In this document: positions 25,400-32,827 of the stretch, one piece after another
Position numbering within the stretch: the first letter of the stretch is position 1
Layout: every line of letters begins with the position of its first letter
NCBI GenBank assembly: GCA_963923035.1
Contig: CAWUKT010000073.1
Span: 1 to 36,156 of the forward strand
Reading direction: 5' to 3'
Length of the DNA stretch: 36,156 nt
Source: CAWUKT01 sp963923035
GTDB taxonomy: Bacteria; Bacteroidota; Bacteroidia; J057; JADKCL01
Made by a program: the position numbers and the translations under genes
Notes under the pieces: model-generated
What the model saw: only the letters and a program-made list of their open reading frames with translations
Databases searched by the model: none
What the model was told of the DNA's origin: nothing

Positions 25400-27313
25400 T
25401 TATTCGAGGACGATCTTCTTGGTGACGGAAGCTCCATCGAGGGTCGTAACTTCTACGATGTATAGACCGGAGGACATTCCTTCTTGCCGCGCTTCCCATA
25501 CCCACTCGGCCTGTCCGTCGGTGCTTTCCAGCGTGTACTTCCGCAACTCTTTCCCAAATATATCATAAATCCTGACTTCTGCACTACGATGTCCTTCAAA
25601 ATCAGCACTCAACCGTACTGATTCGGTGAAGGGGTTGGGGAATGCCTGGACTTCCAACTGGGGAGCCATCACTTCATTCATGATCGGCTCGTCACCGACT
25701 TTGGTAAAGGTGGCAGTCAGAGTCCGGGCGACATCGCCGTCGTTGAAGCTGACGGTGGCGGAGTAAACGCCAGCCGGCATGTGGGCACCAGCTTCGCCGA
25801 TGAAGAGTTCGCCATCCTGGGAGAACCGAACTGGTACCGGCGCGTCTGCGACCGAATTGAATTCGAGGTCGTGGAGGCGCTGGAGGGTACCCGTCACAGA
25901 TGGGCTGTTCAGGTCGACGCCGGTTGCTTTCACCCGCATCCGGATGGCATCGTTGGCATCAAAAATGCAACCGCTCTCGCCGTACAGCATTTCCATGTCT
26001 ACGGAGGGGCCTTCCGGCTCCATCACCATGGCGGCAAATTGGCCTTCGCCTTCGACGCGGTAGGTACCTGCCTGTACATCTACCATGCGGAACCACTGAC
26101 CCTGGGCATCGCCTTCCAGCCATTCCAGTTCAATTTCATTGCCATTGGCATCGATGACCTGCATCGGCTGGCCGTCGGCAGACATGACATAGAGACGGAC
26201 TTCTTCAGAAGCGACGGAGAACTTGTTGGCGCCACCAGCGGAGGCCACCAGCTGCATTTGGGAGCTGACCGTCCGATTGGGGTTGAACTCCTCGGGCGTA
26301 TTCGGAGCGGGCATGCGGAGGGTGCCGTTGAATACGTCGCGGACGTAGGGCCAGACGATGCCCCGGGTCACTTCAAAGTGGTCCAGCTCGGTCTCAGCCG
26401 GTCCGGGGTAGTAGGGAATGCCGAACCAGCCGTACTCTTTGCGCTGGCCATCGAACAGCTCGCGGCCACCGGGACGACGGCTGCTCTGGTAAGGGACAAC
26501 GCCGTCGTTGCCACCGTTCGCACGGGGGCCATCAATACCGTGGATGAGCGCCTGGGGAATGTCGAGGCGGTTCAGGGGGCCATTGCCCCAGCCACCCAAA
26601 GTCGTGAAAGGAGTGGTGTTGTTGGGAGAACCATCGGTAATCGAGCGGAAGTAGGACATGTAGCCCCGGGTCAAGGATTTGGTCGCATCGTTGTTTTGCA
26701 TGGCGATGATGTTGACCAAGCTGAGGAGGATGCTGTTGGCGGCTTCGGCGATACTGGTCCCGTTGTGGGGGGTGCTGAGGGTAAATGCTTCGCTGACTTT
26801 GTTGCCGGCTCCAAAGTGGACAATGGCGGCATCTGAATCCACGCCACCTTTGCTCCAGGCGACGACTTTGACCGAACTCACACCGTAGTACTGGGTAATC
26901 TCGTCAATCATGTTGGCCAGCATGAATCCATTGGTCCACATGTGACGATTGGGCGTCAAAGAGACAAACGCAGTGCGGTACCCGTCCTGGTAAGCGTCCT
27001 TGTACATGTTGTCACGGCCGGTATACCAGACGGAAGCGCTGGAGGCATATCCGTGGACAAAAACCAATACCGGTTTGTTGCTGGAATTGGGCGGAGTCAG
27101 GCCGTAATAGATGGTATTGACGTCATCGCCTTCGTAAAGATCGGTGCCGACGGGCAGAACTTGGGTGCCTTCACGGCCGTCGGGACCACCAAGAAATTCA
27201 ATGTTGGGAGGACCAAAGTTTTCAATGGTGGGGTTGGAAAATTGGGCGGTCAATGGCTGGCAAATGGCCAGCATGAGCAGGGCCCATAGCGGGATAGCAA
27301 TTCTCGATTTCAT
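25400..27313 (-). CDS. T9SS-exported alpha/beta-hydrolase (lipase/esterase)
   Basis: A 637-residue secreted protein with a signal peptide ending near LTAQ. The alpha/beta-hydrolase domain covers about residues 60-330: strand and oxyanion motif VLVFVHGYA (81-90), nucleophile elbow VVAWSKGG with Ser154, and candidate Asp270 (GGNDGVVPY) and His312 (ELDHFEV). The fold is typical of triacylglycerol lipases and esterases; the substrate is not known. Residues 340-550 look like Ig-like or other beta modules. The C-terminus (about 555-637) is a T9SS type A sorting domain: VQAFPNPFTESVRL, SSGLYIVEVTTL, VTKKIVLE. A promoter is visible upstream (see 27355-27384). It is monocistronic. Confidence 0.88.
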   Translation of the reverse strand: MKSRIAIPLWALLMLAICQPLTAQFSNPTIENFGPPNIEFLGGPDGREGTQVLPVGTDLYEGDDVNTIYYGLTPPNSSNKPVLVFVHGYASSASVWYTGRDNMYKDAYQDGYRTAFVSLTPNRHMWTNGFMLANMIDEITQYYGVSSVKVVAWSKGGVDSDAAIVHFGAGNKVSEAFTLSTPHNGTSIAEAANSILLSLVNIIAMQNNDATKSLTRGYMSYFRSITDGSPNNTTPFTTLGGWGNGPLNRLDIPQALIHGIDGPRANGGNDGVVPYQSSRRPGGRELFDGQRKEYGWFGIPYYPGPAETELDHFEVTRGIVWPYVRDVFNGTLRMPAPNTPEEFNPNRTVSSQMQLVASAGGANKFSVASEEVRLYVMSADGQPMQVIDANGNEIELEWLEGDAQGQWFRMVDVQAGTYRVEGEGQFAAMVMEPEGPSVDMEMLYGESGCIFDANDAIRMRVKATGVDLNSPSVTGTLQRLHDLEFNSVADAPVPVRFSQDGELFIGEAGAHMPAGVYSATVSFNDGDVARTLTATFTKVGDEPIMNEVMAPQLEVQAFPNPFTESVRLSADFEGHRSAEVRIYDIFGKELRKYTLESTDGQAEWVWEARQEGMSSGLYIVEVTTLDGASVTKKIVLE

Positions 27314-27354
27314 ACTTGTTTTTACTTTTGTACCTGATAAATCTGATCGAGCTG

Positions 27355-27384
27355 CAAAATATACTCTGCATGCATCATAATCAA
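27355..27384 (-). promoter_or_regulatory. Promoter of the lipase gene with a TGCATGCA palindrome in the spacer
   Basis: On the minus strand, TTG (27384-27382) and TATATTTTG (27363-27355) are 18 bases apart, close to the Bacteroidota -33/-7 arrangement. Transcription would start near 27348, about 35 bases before the start codon. TGCATGCA (27367-27374) sits between the two elements; a second copy lies at 27597-27608 (TATGCATGCATA). Confidence 0.5.
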
Positions 27385-27626
27385 GTAAAAGTTTTGACTG
27401 TGAGGAGGTGAGCGGTCAAATCCACCCTTCATTTCCATTCAATTTTTCCGTTTCCCTTTTCTTTTTCCCCGCCAATTCCCTTTCCACCCAAACCGATTTA
27501 GACCAATCCATTCCATTCTTTTTTCTCCCTCCAATTTCTCCAGGCATTTTCTTCGATTTTTGAATCAATTCCCAGATCAAGACTCCGAAAAAAAATTATG
27601 CATGCATACCTTTTTTGCCCAAAAGG

Positions 27627-27656
27627 GACCCTCCAAAAGTGGAAGGCCCCTTCAAA
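27627..27656 (-). terminator. Hairpin after the remnant gene
   Basis: On the minus strand, AAGGGGCCTTCC pairs with GGAGGGTCCCTT (12 pairs, two of them G-T), loop ACTTTT, then TTGGG. It sits about 19 bases after the stop at 27675, as a terminator would, although the T run is short. Confidence 0.5.
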
Positions 27657-27674
27657 ATTGGACTTAAGTTCGGA

Positions 27675-27923
27675 TTAAATTGTCACGGTCACAGTTTCCT
27701 TGTAGCACTTGACGCCATTGTATCCGACGTACAAATCGATGGTGTTCAAGCCGGGACTTAACACCGGACTGAAAGAAAGTGCATTGGAAGTGCCGTTCGA
27801 TTGTTGGGACTGAAAAGAGGGATGTACAGCCTTGAGGTGGCGAAGAAAATAGGTGTTTGTTTCCCTGTTACAAGTCCAATATAGGCACGGCCATTGACAC
27901 CAAGTGTCAAGCCAGACCATCAA
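27675..27923 (-). pseudogene. 3' remnant of a surface adhesin-like gene
   Basis: The last 45 codons read as the end of a PKD- or Ig-like domain: QSQQSNGTSNALSFSPVL, then NTIDLYVGYNGVKCYKETVTVTI before the stop. The preceding 35 codons of the open frame (starting MMVWLDTWCQWPC) do not look like any domain, and no start with a signal peptide exists. The hairpin at 27627-27656 sits where a terminator should be. I read this as the tail of a larger secreted protein whose 5' part was lost. The alternative is a fortuitous 82-residue frame. Confidence 0.4.
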
Positions 27924-28023
27924 ATTTCAGGCCCCATTACACGGTCGAAAAGGGGGATTTGAATCTTCGCACTTATAGAGTTAGCAGGGAAAATCGAGGT
28001 AGGGGAAAGCAGGGAAGGGAGGC

Positions 28024-28053
28024 AAAAAAGGCGGCCTCCCGATGGAAGGCCGC
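28024..28053 (-). terminator. Rho-independent terminator of nhaA
   Basis: On the minus strand, GCGGCCT (28053-28047) pairs with AGGCCGC (28037-28031), extended by inner G-C pairs, and is followed by CTTTTTTG. It lies about 42 bases after the nhaA stop. Confidence 0.8.
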
Positions 28054-28094
28054 AAAAGTAAGTCTATCAAAAAAACAGGTAAAAGTGAATGTGC

Positions 28095-29318
28095 TTAGAT
28101 GAACAGGTGGGGCTCCATTTCCTCCTTGACCGGAGGCTTTTCCACCGCCTTGGGCTTTCTCAATGCAGCCCTCAGCCACATGTAGCCCACGATTCCGGCG
28201 ATCAGAGATCCCAACAAGATCCCCAGTTTGGCCTGGACCAGGTCGTGTCCCGCGCCGTAGGCAAGGCCAGCAATGAAGAGGGCCATCGTAAAGCCAACTC
28301 CTCCCAGCCATCCGGCCCCAGCGACCATGCGCATGTTCAGGCCTTTCGGGAGCCGGCCCAACTTCAGCTTGAGGGCCAACCAGGTCGCGCCAACTACCCC
28401 GAGGAATTTACCCAGGACCAGTGCGCCAGCGATCGACCAGATCAGGTTGCTTCCCCAGTCCATGTCTCCGGACAGGGTCTCGCCGGCATTGGCGAGGGCA
28501 AAGAGCGGCAGGATCAGGTAGAGGACCCACGGCTTGAGCTGGTGCTCCAGGTGCTCGGCGGGGCTGTGGCCTCCCTTCTCTCCCATCGGGATGAAGGCTG
28601 CCAGGGCTACGCCAGCGAGGGTCGCGTGGACGCCGGACTTCAGGACGGCCAGCCAGAGGATCGCGCCCGGGATCAGGTACCAGACCACATTGCGGACGCC
28701 GAAGCGGTTCAGGGCGAACAGGGTTCCCAAGACTCCGGCGGCGAGGGCCAGGTAGGTCCAGGAGATGGTCTCGGTGTAGGCAAAAGCGATGACGAGGATC
28801 GCACCCAGGTCGTCGATGACGGCAAAGGCCATCAGGAAGGCTTTCAGCGCCACGGGGACGCGGCTTCCGAGCAAGGCCAGGATGCCGAAGGCAAAGGCGA
28901 TGTCGGTGGCCATCGGGACGCCGAATCCTTCGGCGCCAGGGTTACCGCCCAGGAACAGGAAGAAGAGCGCTACCGGAACGGCCATGCCACCAAAAGCAGC
29001 GAACAAGGGCAGGACTGCCGATTTTACGTCCTGAAGGCTTCCCCGCATGACCTCGCGCTTCATTTCCAAACCTACGTAGAGGAAAAAAATGGCCAACAAT
29101 CCATCATTGATCCAGACCTGGAGGGATTTCTCCAGGGCGAAGGTGCCCCAGCCGATCGAGAGCGGCTGCTGCCAGAAGGCGAGGTAACCTGAGCTAAAAG
29201 ACAGGTTGGCACCCAAGAAAGCGATGATTCCACCGGCCAACAGAAGTAAACCGGGAAGTGTGTTGCGGTTGAGGGAAATAATCCCCCGGGAAGTCGGAGT
29301 GTAATTCTTCAGGCTCAT
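28095..29318 (-). CDS. nhaA: Na+/H+ antiporter NhaA
   Basis: A 407-residue inner-membrane protein that exchanges Na+ (or Li+) for protons and regulates internal pH and sodium. I chose the ATG at 29318 (MSLKNYTPTS); an upstream frame start would add 12 odd residues. About 12 membrane segments are visible. The NhaA signature is complete: LEMKREVMRGSL, VPMATDIAFAFGILALLG, and AFAVIDDLGAILVIAFAYT, which holds the paired Asp of the ion site, then GVHATLAGVALAAFIP and GVGFTMALFIAGLA. The C-terminus is a short, charged cytoplasmic tail. It is monocistronic, divergent from the ECF sigma operon. An inverted repeat (29360-29380) lies 42-62 bases upstream. A sodium antiporter fits a marine or brackish habitat but does not prove it. 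Confidence 0.96.
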   Translation of the reverse strand: MSLKNYTPTSRGIISLNRNTLPGLLLLAGGIIAFLGANLSFSSGYLAFWQQPLSIGWGTFALEKSLQVWINDGLLAIFFLYVGLEMKREVMRGSLQDVKSAVLPLFAAFGGMAVPVALFFLFLGGNPGAEGFGVPMATDIAFAFGILALLGSRVPVALKAFLMAFAVIDDLGAILVIAFAYTETISWTYLALAAGVLGTLFALNRFGVRNVVWYLIPGAILWLAVLKSGVHATLAGVALAAFIPMGEKGGHSPAEHLEHQLKPWVLYLILPLFALANAGETLSGDMDWGSNLIWSIAGALVLGKFLGVVGATWLALKLKLGRLPKGLNMRMVAGAGWLGGVGFTMALFIAGLAYGAGHDLVQAKLGILLGSLIAGIVGYMWLRAALRKPKAVEKPPVKEEMEPHLFI

Positions 29319-29359
29319 AGCAATCGAATTTGAATACATATATAGTACGCACAATCATA

Positions 29360-29380
29360 CATAATAGTTTTACTATCATG
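29360..29380. promoter_or_regulatory. Operator-like inverted repeat between nhaA and the sigma operon
   Basis: CAT-A-ATAGT-TTT-ACTAT-C-ATG: 8 of 9 arm positions pair around a 3-base centre. It lies 42 bases before the nhaA start and 100 bases before the sigma gene, so it fits a repressor or activator site mainly for nhaA. The regulator is unknown. Confidence 0.4.
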
Positions 29381-29479
29381 CGAGAAAAATGCACCTTCCC
29401 ATGAAAAAAAATCCAACGGGGATTAAACCTTTCCTGCCTATCTTCATCTAGGTACCAAACGGTAAACACAGACATTGGA

Positions 29480-30046
29480 ATGCCAGGCGGCAGCACAGCG
29501 ACAACCACGGAAGAAAAGGCCCTTCTCGGCCGATTGAGAAGCCCCCGAACGGCGGAAAAAGCCTTCGGAGAGCTGATCCGACTCCACCAGGAGCCGCTGT
29601 ACTGGCATATCCGAAAGATGGTCTCGTCCCACGACGACGCCGATGACCTCCTCCAGACCACCTTCATCAAGGCCTGGAAGAACATTGCGAAGTTTCGGGG
29701 GGACTCCAAGCTGAAGACCTGGCTCTTTCGGATTGCCACCAACGAATGCCTGAGCTTCTTGAACCGCCAAAAGCGCCGGGCCTATACGGACGTCGCCGAT
29801 ATCCAGGATCACCTGGACCACAGCACCAGCAGCGTGGATACCCTGACCGGGGAAGATATCCAGGCAAAACTGCGGGCCGCCATCGATACGCTGCCCGACA
29901 AGCAAAAGCTGGTCTTCAACATGAAATACTTCGAGGAAATGAAGTACCAGGAGATTCAGGAGATCGTGGGCGGGTCAATAGGTTCATTGAAAGCCTCTTT
30001 TCACCATGCGGTGAAAAAAGTCGAACATTTTTTGAAGACCCATTAA
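29480..30046 (+). CDS. ECF-type RNA polymerase sigma factor
   Basis: A 188-residue sigma-70 family factor of the extracytoplasmic function group. Region 2 spans about residues 27-98: FGELIRLHQEPLYWHIRKM, DDADDLLQTTFIKAWKNI (core binding and -10 recognition) and FRGDSKLKTWLFRIATNECL. Region 4 spans about residues 130-185: LPDKQKLVFNMKYFEEMKYQEIQEI, then GSLKASFHHAVKKVEHFL, a helix-turn-helix for the -35 or -33 element. Start ATG 29480. It leads a three-gene unit with a membrane protein (30082) and a CpxP/Spy-like periplasmic protein (30662), an arrangement common in Bacteroidota. By analogy it responds to envelope stress, and it probably drives its own operon. Confidence 0.94.
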   Translation: MPGGSTATTTEEKALLGRLRSPRTAEKAFGELIRLHQEPLYWHIRKMVSSHDDADDLLQTTFIKAWKNIAKFRGDSKLKTWLFRIATNECLSFLNRQKRRAYTDVADIQDHLDHSTSSVDTLTGEDIQAKLRAAIDTLPDKQKLVFNMKYFEEMKYQEIQEIVGGSIGSLKASFHHAVKKVEHFLKTH

Positions 30047-30081
30047 ACTTTTTTCATTTACCGTTATCTAAGGAAGTAAGA

Positions 30082-30660
30082 ATGCAACAGAACGACCCAC
30101 ATAGAGATCAGGAAAGCTGGGAAAAGGAGGCCCCTCTCCTTTCTTCCCTCAAAGGGCAGCAGCCTCATGAGCCGCCCGAAGGCTATTTTGATGCCCTTCC
30201 CGATCAACTCATGGATCGGATTCGGAATTTAGAGCCACCTACATCGGATCCCGTCTCCCAACCCGATCAGGAACCCGCCCCGGCAGCGACTACCCGCCGG
30301 TTCTGGAACTGGCAGCAGATCGGGATTGCCGCGACCTTGGCCGTTTTGATCGGTACCGGGATCTTTTTCTGGACCCGCAATTCCGCCCCTTCTCCCCTAC
30401 CTCCTGCTGACCAGGAACTCCTGGTCTTGGAATCCCAGCTCGACCAATTGAGCGAAGAGGAGATTTTGGATGCGTTGGAGCTGGAAAATGTAGCGGAGGA
30501 AGAAATGATTGAATTGATGGGCGACGAGGCCCTCGCATCCGTGGAAGCGGAAGCCTTTGGGCAGGGCTTCTTCGAGGAGGATATTGAACTGGATGCCCTG
30601 GATTTTGAAGAATTGGACCTTCAATTTGAAGATTTGGAGGATTTTTTGAACGAAAAGTGA
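30082..30660 (+). CDS. Single-span membrane protein, putative anti-sigma factor
   Basis: A 192-residue protein from ATG 30082 (MQQNDPHRDQ), preceded by a purine-rich AAGGAAGTAAG stretch. The frame is open far upstream but that part overlaps the sigma gene. An N-terminal cytoplasmic part of about 75 residues contains EPPEGYFDALPDQLMDRI, a pattern seen in Bacteroidota anti-sigma proteins. One membrane segment follows (QIGIAATLAVLIGTGIFFW, about residues 77-95). The periplasmic part is very acidic, with repeated E/D/L (SEEEILDALELE, EEDIELDALDFEEL). No zinc-binding HxxxCxxC motif is visible, so it is not a ZAS-type anti-sigma factor. Position between sigma factor and CpxP-like protein supports an anti-sigma role; this is inference. 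Confidence 0.75.
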   Translation: MQQNDPHRDQESWEKEAPLLSSLKGQQPHEPPEGYFDALPDQLMDRIRNLEPPTSDPVSQPDQEPAPAATTRRFWNWQQIGIAATLAVLIGTGIFFWTRNSAPSPLPPADQELLVLESQLDQLSEEEILDALELENVAEEEMIELMGDEALASVEAEAFGQGFFEEDIELDALDFEELDLQFEDLEDFLNEK

Positions 30661-30661
30661 T

Positions 30662-31156
30662 ATGACCATGCAACTAAAATATACCCTATTGGCAGTGCTG
30701 ATGATGGCCAGTGCTTGGATGGTAAAGGCCCAGAATGGCGACGGACAGAACGTGGAGGCCATCCGCATTGCGTACCTGACCCGGCAACTCAATCTGACCC
30801 CGGAGGAAGCCCAGCAGTTTTGGCCGGTGTACAACCAGGCCCAGGATGAGCTGAAGGCCCTGAAACTCGGCCAACGCCAGGAAGTGCGTACCGCCCGGCG
30901 CAATTTCGATACGATGTCAGATGCGGAGGTGGAAGAAGCGGTGAATACGATGGTGGAAGTCAAACAAAAGGAATTGGACCTGTTCATGAAGCACCACGAA
31001 CAGTACATCAAGGTGCTGCCCATCCGCAAGGTGGCCAAGCTCTACAAGGCCGAGGCCGATTTCCGGCAGATGCTATTGGATCGGATCAAGGAGCGGCAGG
31101 AAGCCCGACAGAATGGACGCGTAGGCGGAGTGGGCGCGCGCAATCGCCTGCGTTGA
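30662..31156 (+). CDS. CpxP/Spy-like periplasmic protein (ECF sensor)
   Basis: A 164-residue periplasmic protein with a signal peptide (MTMQLKYTLLAVLMMASAW, cleaved near VKAQ). The mature part is almost all helical, with LTRQLNLTPEEAQQFWPVYNQ, the LTxEEA-type motif of CpxP/Spy/heavy-metal-resistance sensors, then long charged helices (VEVKQKELDLFMKHHEQYIKVLP, YKAEADFRQMLLDRIKERQEA). Such proteins act as periplasmic chaperones or as the stress sensor of an ECF sigma system. It begins one base after the stop of the putative anti-sigma gene, so translation is coupled. The basic tail (RVGGVGARNRLR) is unusual. It is the last gene of the unit and is closed by a very strong terminator. Confidence 0.85.
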   Translation: MTMQLKYTLLAVLMMASAWMVKAQNGDGQNVEAIRIAYLTRQLNLTPEEAQQFWPVYNQAQDELKALKLGQRQEVRTARRNFDTMSDAEVEEAVNTMVEVKQKELDLFMKHHEQYIKVLPIRKVAKLYKAEADFRQMLLDRIKERQEARQNGRVGGVGARNRLR

Positions 31157-31174
31157 AGCAGGTAACTGAAGGTG

Positions 31175-31217
31175 CAGTCCCCGGCGGTGAAGGATCACCG
31201 CCGGGGACTGTTTTTTT
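31175..31217 (+). terminator. Very strong Rho-independent terminator
   Basis: Perfect 16-bp stem, CAGTCCCCGGCGGTGA (31175-31190) and TCACCGCCGGGGACTG (31195-31210), loop AGGA, then seven T. It ends the ECF operon and abuts the convergent rsmD stop codon, whose bases begin at the last T. Confidence 0.92.
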
Positions 31218-31756
31218 CATGTGTCCCCCGATTCAAAAAACGAAAACACACTCGATCCGTACTTCCGCGATTCGACAAAGCCCGGAAGCGATTCATAGCT
31301 CTCCTGGGGCGGATGTTCCACCACTAACCAACCCTCATCCCGAATCAGACCCCGCTTGCGGATCGTCTCGATTTGCTCCGCCAATCCGCCAATCCCATAC
31401 GGCGGGTCCATAAAAATGAGGTCCCAGGACTCGCCGGTCTTCGCAATGAATTTCCCCACATCCGATTTCACCACCTTCCCCGTGACCCCCAACTGCGCCA
31501 AAGTCGATTTGATATACCGCACACATCCCGGGTGACGATCCACCGAGGTCAGGTCCGGCGTGCCCCGGCTGGCAAATTCATAGGTGACATTTCCCGTGCC
31601 GGAATAGAGGTCCAGCACGCGGATGTCGGAAAACCGCAAGCGGTTGGCGAGGATATTGAAAAGGGCTTCTTTGGCTTGGTCTGTGGTAGGGCGAACAGGC
31701 AATTTGGCCGGGGCGCGGAGTTGGCGTCCCCGAAATTTTCCTCCAATGATGCGCAT
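31217..31756 (-). CDS. rsmD: 16S rRNA (guanine966-N2)-methyltransferase RsmD
   Basis: A 179-residue enzyme that methylates G966 of 16S rRNA in the 30S subunit. The N-terminal MRIIGGKFRGRQL and RPTTDQAKEALFNIL are RsmD hallmarks. The SAM motif is VLDLYSGTGNVTYEFASRG, and the catalytic motif is LIFMDPPYG (NPPY/DPPY type). The length is usual for the family. It starts at ATG 31756, three bases after the stop of the DUF3822 gene, so the two are co-transcribed; this pairing is typical of Bacteroidota. Confidence 0.95.
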   Translation of the reverse strand: MRIIGGKFRGRQLRAPAKLPVRPTTDQAKEALFNILANRLRFSDIRVLDLYSGTGNVTYEFASRGTPDLTSVDRHPGCVRYIKSTLAQLGVTGKVVKSDVGKFIAKTGESWDLIFMDPPYGIGGLAEQIETIRKRGLIRDEGWLVVEHPPQESYESLPGFVESRKYGSSVFSFFESGDT

Positions 31757-31759
31757 GGA

Positions 31760-32596
31760 TTAAAAGGTGAGGTAGGCGAATTGGGAAGTGGGGATGTCCG
31801 GAGTTTGGGTGGCAAACCGAGGCCGCAAGGCATCTTTTTGAAGCTGAATGCCGGGCAAATAGGTCGTCAGTTCCTCAAAAAATTCGCCCGAAGGATCGAA
31901 ATCGCCGTGGAGACAGATCAACGGCTGGGATTCGTTCAGCTTGGTCAGGTCCTGGACCAGCTGGATAAAATAGACCATGTCACTGGCCGCCTGAAAATCG
32001 TAGGCGTTGCAAAGACAGAGTTTTCCATTCCGCAATCCCGTCACCACAAACTGGTTTTGGAACAGGGTCACCAACAAAAGATCGGGATGGTCGGCTCCCA
32101 GAAAATGGGCGAGGTTGATGAGGGGCAAACAGGCCGGGATATACTCCGGATCCTGGAAATAGAAGTCACATTTCTTCTTGACCTCCGCCGGCACCAGGAA
32201 AATCGCCGTGGCTTTCTCCTCATCCATCGCGTGGTAGGCCAGGTGCTCCGCGTCAAAAGAGTCCTTGATCAGCGCCCCCGCGAACTCCTTCATGCGTTGG
32301 GGAGCGAAGTAGCGGGTCGGAATGAGGGAAAATGAAAGGGTTCCATTGACCACTTCGATGGACTTATATTCCTCTTTGAGAAAATAATCGTTCTGGTAAA
32401 TGGTCTCAAAAAACTCAACAAAAGCAATGGGCTCTTTGGTCCGGTATTCCTTTGCGGCCAGAACCTGAGCCGCCGGAGAAAGCACCACATACATCAGCAT
32501 ACCATCCCGCATCAGGACCCGTAACCGGTAGCTCTTCAGCTCCTTCGGTTCGAAAGCATCACTCTGGTGTTGGTATGTTGTATAAATGGGGTACAA
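31760..32596 (-). CDS. DUF3822 family protein
   Basis: A 278-residue cytoplasmic protein. The start is a TTG at 32596 (complement of CAA at 32594-32596). No ATG or GTG lies upstream before an in-frame TAA, and the next ATG is inside the conserved domain (LRVLMRDG), so the TTG is the best start. DUF3822 proteins are found in Bacteroidota next to rsmD; they look like an actin-like ATPase (PilM-like) fold without a proven role. Visible elements: SYRLRVLMRDGMLMYVVLS, PIAFVEFFETIYQND, a central LVTLFQNQFVVTGLRNGKL, and LICLHGDFDPSGEFFEELTTYL near the end. It is the first gene of the pair. Confidence 0.85.
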   Translation of the reverse strand: MYPIYTTYQHQSDAFEPKELKSYRLRVLMRDGMLMYVVLSPAAQVLAAKEYRTKEPIAFVEFFETIYQNDYFLKEEYKSIEVVNGTLSFSLIPTRYFAPQRMKEFAGALIKDSFDAEHLAYHAMDEEKATAIFLVPAEVKKKCDFYFQDPEYIPACLPLINLAHFLGADHPDLLLVTLFQNQFVVTGLRNGKLCLCNAYDFQAASDMVYFIQLVQDLTKLNESQPLICLHGDFDPSGEFFEELTTYLPGIQLQKDALRPRFATQTPDIPTSQFAYLTF

Positions 32597-32773
32597 AGCC
32601 AGCGGTACGGTTGAGGTTTGCTGTAAAAATAGTTAAATATTTGGATTTCCAAACATTATTTGGCACCATTGAATACAGGCATAAACCCCTGTAAAACAGC
32701 TGATTAATTGGTTTTAGGAAAATCCTTTTTTTCTTCCTTCATTTTCCAATCCCCCCAATCCGACCATCAATGA

Positions 32774-32804
32774 CAAAAAAAGAGCCGCCCCTCAGGGACG
32801 GCTC
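32774..32804 (-). terminator. Rho-independent terminator of the Omp28-like gene
   Basis: On the minus strand: GAGCCGTCCC (32804-32795), TGA loop, GGGGCGGCTC (32791-32782), then seven or eight T. It lies 24 bases after the stop at 32828. Confidence 0.9.
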
Positions 32805-32827
32805 AAAATTCGTATTCAGAGAACTGA

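Larger units (their letters stand above)
27314..27674. other. A/T-rich intergenic region
   Basis: A 361-base gap upstream of the lipase gene. It holds the lipase promoter, two TGCATGCA palindromes, and the hairpin at 27627-27656. The stretch 27400-27590 is C/T-rich on the plus strand, with no gene that I can see. Confidence 0.5.

Noticed and set aside
28089..29192. A 367-codon open frame opposite nhaA
   Set aside because: Low-complexity Gln/Glu/Gly text without domains; nhaA motifs on the other strand are decisive.
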